Shown piece by piece: positions 29,494 through 31,278 of a DNA stretch of 31,278 nucleotides. Origin of the DNA: Pseudomonadota bacterium. Lineage in GTDB: Bacteria; Pseudomonadota; Gammaproteobacteria; Burkholderiales; Burkholderiaceae_D. The notes under the pieces were generated by a model. The model was not told the DNA's origin and ran no database searches. It worked only from the letters and a program-made list of their open reading frames with translations. The DNA is taken from assembly GCA_023389425.1 (NCBI GenBank), contig JAEWEK010000068.1, forward strand, positions 1 through 31,278. Reading direction: 5' to 3'. How positions within the stretch are numbered: position 1 is the first letter of the stretch; each line of letters begins with the position of its first letter. A program made the translations under genes and the position numbers.

Positions 29494-30192
29494 ATGAACA
29501 CACTGTTCGCACGCAAAATCGCATGGCAGCTGGCCTGCGCCGCACTGCTGGCCGGAGGCTGTTCAAGTTCCATCCCGACCAGCGAGGAAACCCATGGCTA
29601 CGTCGACGAGGCCCAGAAAACCCTGGCGGATTTCATGCGCGATCCGCAAATGACCTGGCTGCAAAGCCATGTCCAGGAAGCACGTGCCGTGATGGTCAGC
29701 CCGCGCATCCTGCAGGCCGGTTTCGTGATCGGCGGCTCGGGCGGCGAAATGCTGGTGATCTCGCGCAGTCAATCCGGCGGCTGGAACGGCCCCGCCTTCT
29801 ACAAGATGGGTTCGGGCAGTATCGGACTGCAGGCCGGCGCGCAGGAAACCCAGATGGTGGCGCTGGTGATGAACGAGAAGGCGCTGCATTCGCTGCTCTC
29901 CACCTCGTTCAAGCTGGGCGGCGACGTCAGCATCGCGGCCGGCCCGATCGGCGCCGGCGCCGGCAGGCCGGTCACGTCCGACATTGTCACCTTCACCCGC
30001 AACAAGGGACTGTACGGCGGCATCAATCTCGACGGCACCGTCATCACCGTCGACAGCGGCAAGAACCAGGCATATTACGGACGTGCCGCCACGCCCGTCG
30101 ACATCCTGATCGAAGGCAGGGCCACCAATCCGCACAGCGCGGGCCTGACCCGCACCGCCAGCGCCGGCGTCAACGCGGGACCGGTCAAGTAG
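29494..30192 (+). CDS. Ysc84/SYLF-domain lipoprotein
   Basis: 232 residues from ATG 29494, five bases after GAGG; the ATG at 29491 is too close to that site. A signal sequence ending in lipobox LAGGC gives a lipoprotein. The SYLF domain follows: GYVDEAQKTLADFMRDPQMTW, ARAVMVSPRILQAGFVIGGSGGEMLV, then FYKMGSGSIGLQAGAQETQMVALVMNEKAL and GPIGAGAGRPVTSDIVTFTRNKGLYGGINLDGTVI. SYLF domains bind lipids in eukaryotes; bacterial members are secreted or membrane-anchored with unclear roles. It stands alone, and its last 8 bases overlap the end of the convergent permease gene. Confidence 0.93.
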   Translation: MNTLFARKIAWQLACAALLAGGCSSSIPTSEETHGYVDEAQKTLADFMRDPQMTWLQSHVQEARAVMVSPRILQAGFVIGGSGGEMLVISRSQSGGWNGPAFYKMGSGSIGLQAGAQETQMVALVMNEKALHSLLSTSFKLGGDVSIAAGPIGAGAGRPVTSDIVTFTRNKGLYGGINLDGTVITVDSGKNQAYYGRAATPVDILIEGRATNPHSAGLTRTASAGVNAGPVK

Positions 30193-31278
30193 CCTTGTTC
30201 AGCAGCGAGTGCTTGCGCGCATAGCCGAAATAGACCAGCAGGCCGAGCGCCAGCCAGGCGAGGAAGGCGAGCCAGGTCGTCTTGCCGAGAAAGGCCATCA
30301 GCGTCGCGCAGAAGGCCACCGCCAGCCCCGGCACGAGCGGCACCGCGGGGCAGCGGAAGGCGCGCGGCAAGTCGGGACGCGTCTTGCGCAGCACCACCAC
30401 CGCCACCGACACCAGGCAGAAAGCAGCCAGCGTGCCCATGTTCACCAGCTCGCCCAGCACGCCCAGCGGCACCAGCGCACCCAGCAGGCCGAACACGATG
30501 CCGACGATCCAGGTCGCGAGGAAGGGCGTGCCGTGCCGCGGATGCAGCTGCGACAACCGGCGCGGCAACAGGCCATCGCGCGACATCGCGAAAATGATGC
30601 GGGTCTGGCCGAAAGCCATCACCAGGATCACGGTGGTCATGCCGAGGATGGCGCCGAGGTCGACGAAGGCCGCGAACCAGTTCTCCTTCGCATATTGCAG
30701 CGCGAGCGACACCGGATGGTCTATGCCGAGGAATTTCTGGTAGGGCACGATACCGGTCATGATCGCGGTCACGATCACATACAGGATGGTGCAGATCGCC
30801 AGGCCGCCGAGGATGCCGATCGGCAGGTCGCGCGCCGGATGCTTGACCTCTTCCGCCGCCGAGGTGACCGAATCGAAGCCGATGAAGGCGAAGAACATCA
30901 GCGCCGCCGCGCTCATGGTGCCCGGCAGGCCATAAGGCATGAAGGGATGCCAGTTGGCCGGCTGCACATGGCGGAAGCCGACGAAGATGAACAGCAGCAC
31001 CACGCCGACCTTGATCACCACCATCACATTGTTCACCCGCGCCGACTCGCGCACCCCGAAGGACAGCATGGCCGTCAGCACGATCATGATGCAGAAGGCC
31101 GGCAGGTTGAACCAGGTGGTCACGCCCGGCACCGCGCCCGGCGCCGCCGTCAGCTCCGGCGGCAGCTTGAGGCCGGCGCCGCCGATCAGCGACTGGAAAT
31201 AGCCCGACCAGCCGACCGACACCGCCGATGTGGCCAGGCCATATTCCAGCACCAGGTCCCAGCCGATGATCCAGGCGA
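30185..31278 (-). CDS. APC-family amino acid permease, 5' end outside the window
   Basis: The frame is open to the window edge, giving about 363 C-terminal residues; the true start lies beyond 31278. The segment AWIIGWDL...EYGLATSAVSVGWSGYFQSL, then FFAFIGFDSVTSAAEEVKHPARDLPIGI, matches cationic/branched amino acid permeases of the YfnA/CAT type. About nine membrane segments are visible, followed by the typical C-terminal pair LVPGLAVAFCATLMAFLG and WLAFLAWLALGLLVYFGYARKHS. It imports amino acids with protons across the inner membrane. Substrate cannot be read. Its stop overlaps the end of the convergent Ysc84 gene by 8 bases. Confidence 0.94.
   Translation of the reverse strand, partial: AWIIGWDLVLEYGLATSAVSVGWSGYFQSLIGGAGLKLPPELTAAPGAVPGVTTWFNLPAFCIMIVLTAMLSFGVRESARVNNVMVVIKVGVVLLFIFVGFRHVQPANWHPFMPYGLPGTMSAAALMFFAFIGFDSVTSAAEEVKHPARDLPIGILGGLAICTILYVIVTAIMTGIVPYQKFLGIDHPVSLALQYAKENWFAAFVDLGAILGMTTVILVMAFGQTRIIFAMSRDGLLPRRLSQLHPRHGTPFLATWIVGIVFGLLGALVPLGVLGELVNMGTLAAFCLVSVAVVVLRKTRPDLPRAFRCPAVPLVPGLAVAFCATLMAFLGKTTWLAFLAWLALGLLVYFGYARKHSLLNKAT

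Overview
The window is high-GC DNA from a Gram-negative bacterium. Gene styles point to a betaproteobacterium of the Oxalobacteraceae (Massilia/Telluria/Duganella type): LytTR/His_kinase pairs, Ysc84 lipoprotein, CueR-type copA promoter, hybrid kinases with a lysine-less receiver. This placement is inferred from protein style and composition, not from a marker gene. No rRNA, tRNA, CRISPR array or complete insertion sequence was seen.

Layout. (1) 1-3758: stress and signalling genes. A small acidic protein and a hemerythrin-like protein are each transcribed away from a histidine kinase, and their upstream regions share an identical 12-mer. (2) 3790-6857: a molybdate uptake operon, modA-modB-modC-modE, preceded by a near-perfect ModE operator and closed by a strong bidirectional hairpin. 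(3) 6905-9456: pirin, a divergent LysR regulator and a YcaC-like isochorismatase-family hydrolase. (4) 9587-11280: a patch of visibly lower GC with an orphan hicB antitoxin and two unrecognised secreted/membrane proteins. The part after hicB is bounded by the 9-mer CACCTAATG on both sides. (5) 11275-16094: type II NADH dehydrogenase, a secreted basic/acidic-tailed protein, a LytTR response regulator with its membrane kinase, and an outer-membrane beta-barrel protein.

(6) 16102-20441: a metal-handling block. A 43-residue lipoprotein, a CDF cation exporter, a Cys/His-rich secreted protein, a TolC-family lipoprotein and a Tat-exported multicopper oxidase follow one another on the plus strand. 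Three inverted repeats surround the lipoprotein and the CDF start codon. (7) 20448-22767: divergent LysR/MFS pair with a clear LysR box. (8) 22751-25747: small secreted protein and a copper P-type ATPase that reads in frame into a CopZ chaperone which keeps its own ribosome-binding site. The ATPase has a CueR-type promoter. (9) 25744-29232: isolated type VI secretion baseplate genes tssF-tssG downstream of a FixJ-like regulator with an altered receiver. (10) 29494-31278: Ysc84/SYLF lipoprotein and the 3' part of an amino acid permease that runs off the window.

How the parts work together: mod genes import molybdate under ModE feedback. Copper is exported from the cytoplasm by CopA/CopZ, while the oxidase, TolC-like protein and Cys/His-rich protein act in the periplasm and envelope. 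The signalling genes mostly lack visible partners, except the LytTR pair. The most unusual items are the hairpin-flanked lipoprotein/CDF junction, the CopA-CopZ fusion with an internal start, and the orphan tssFG pair.
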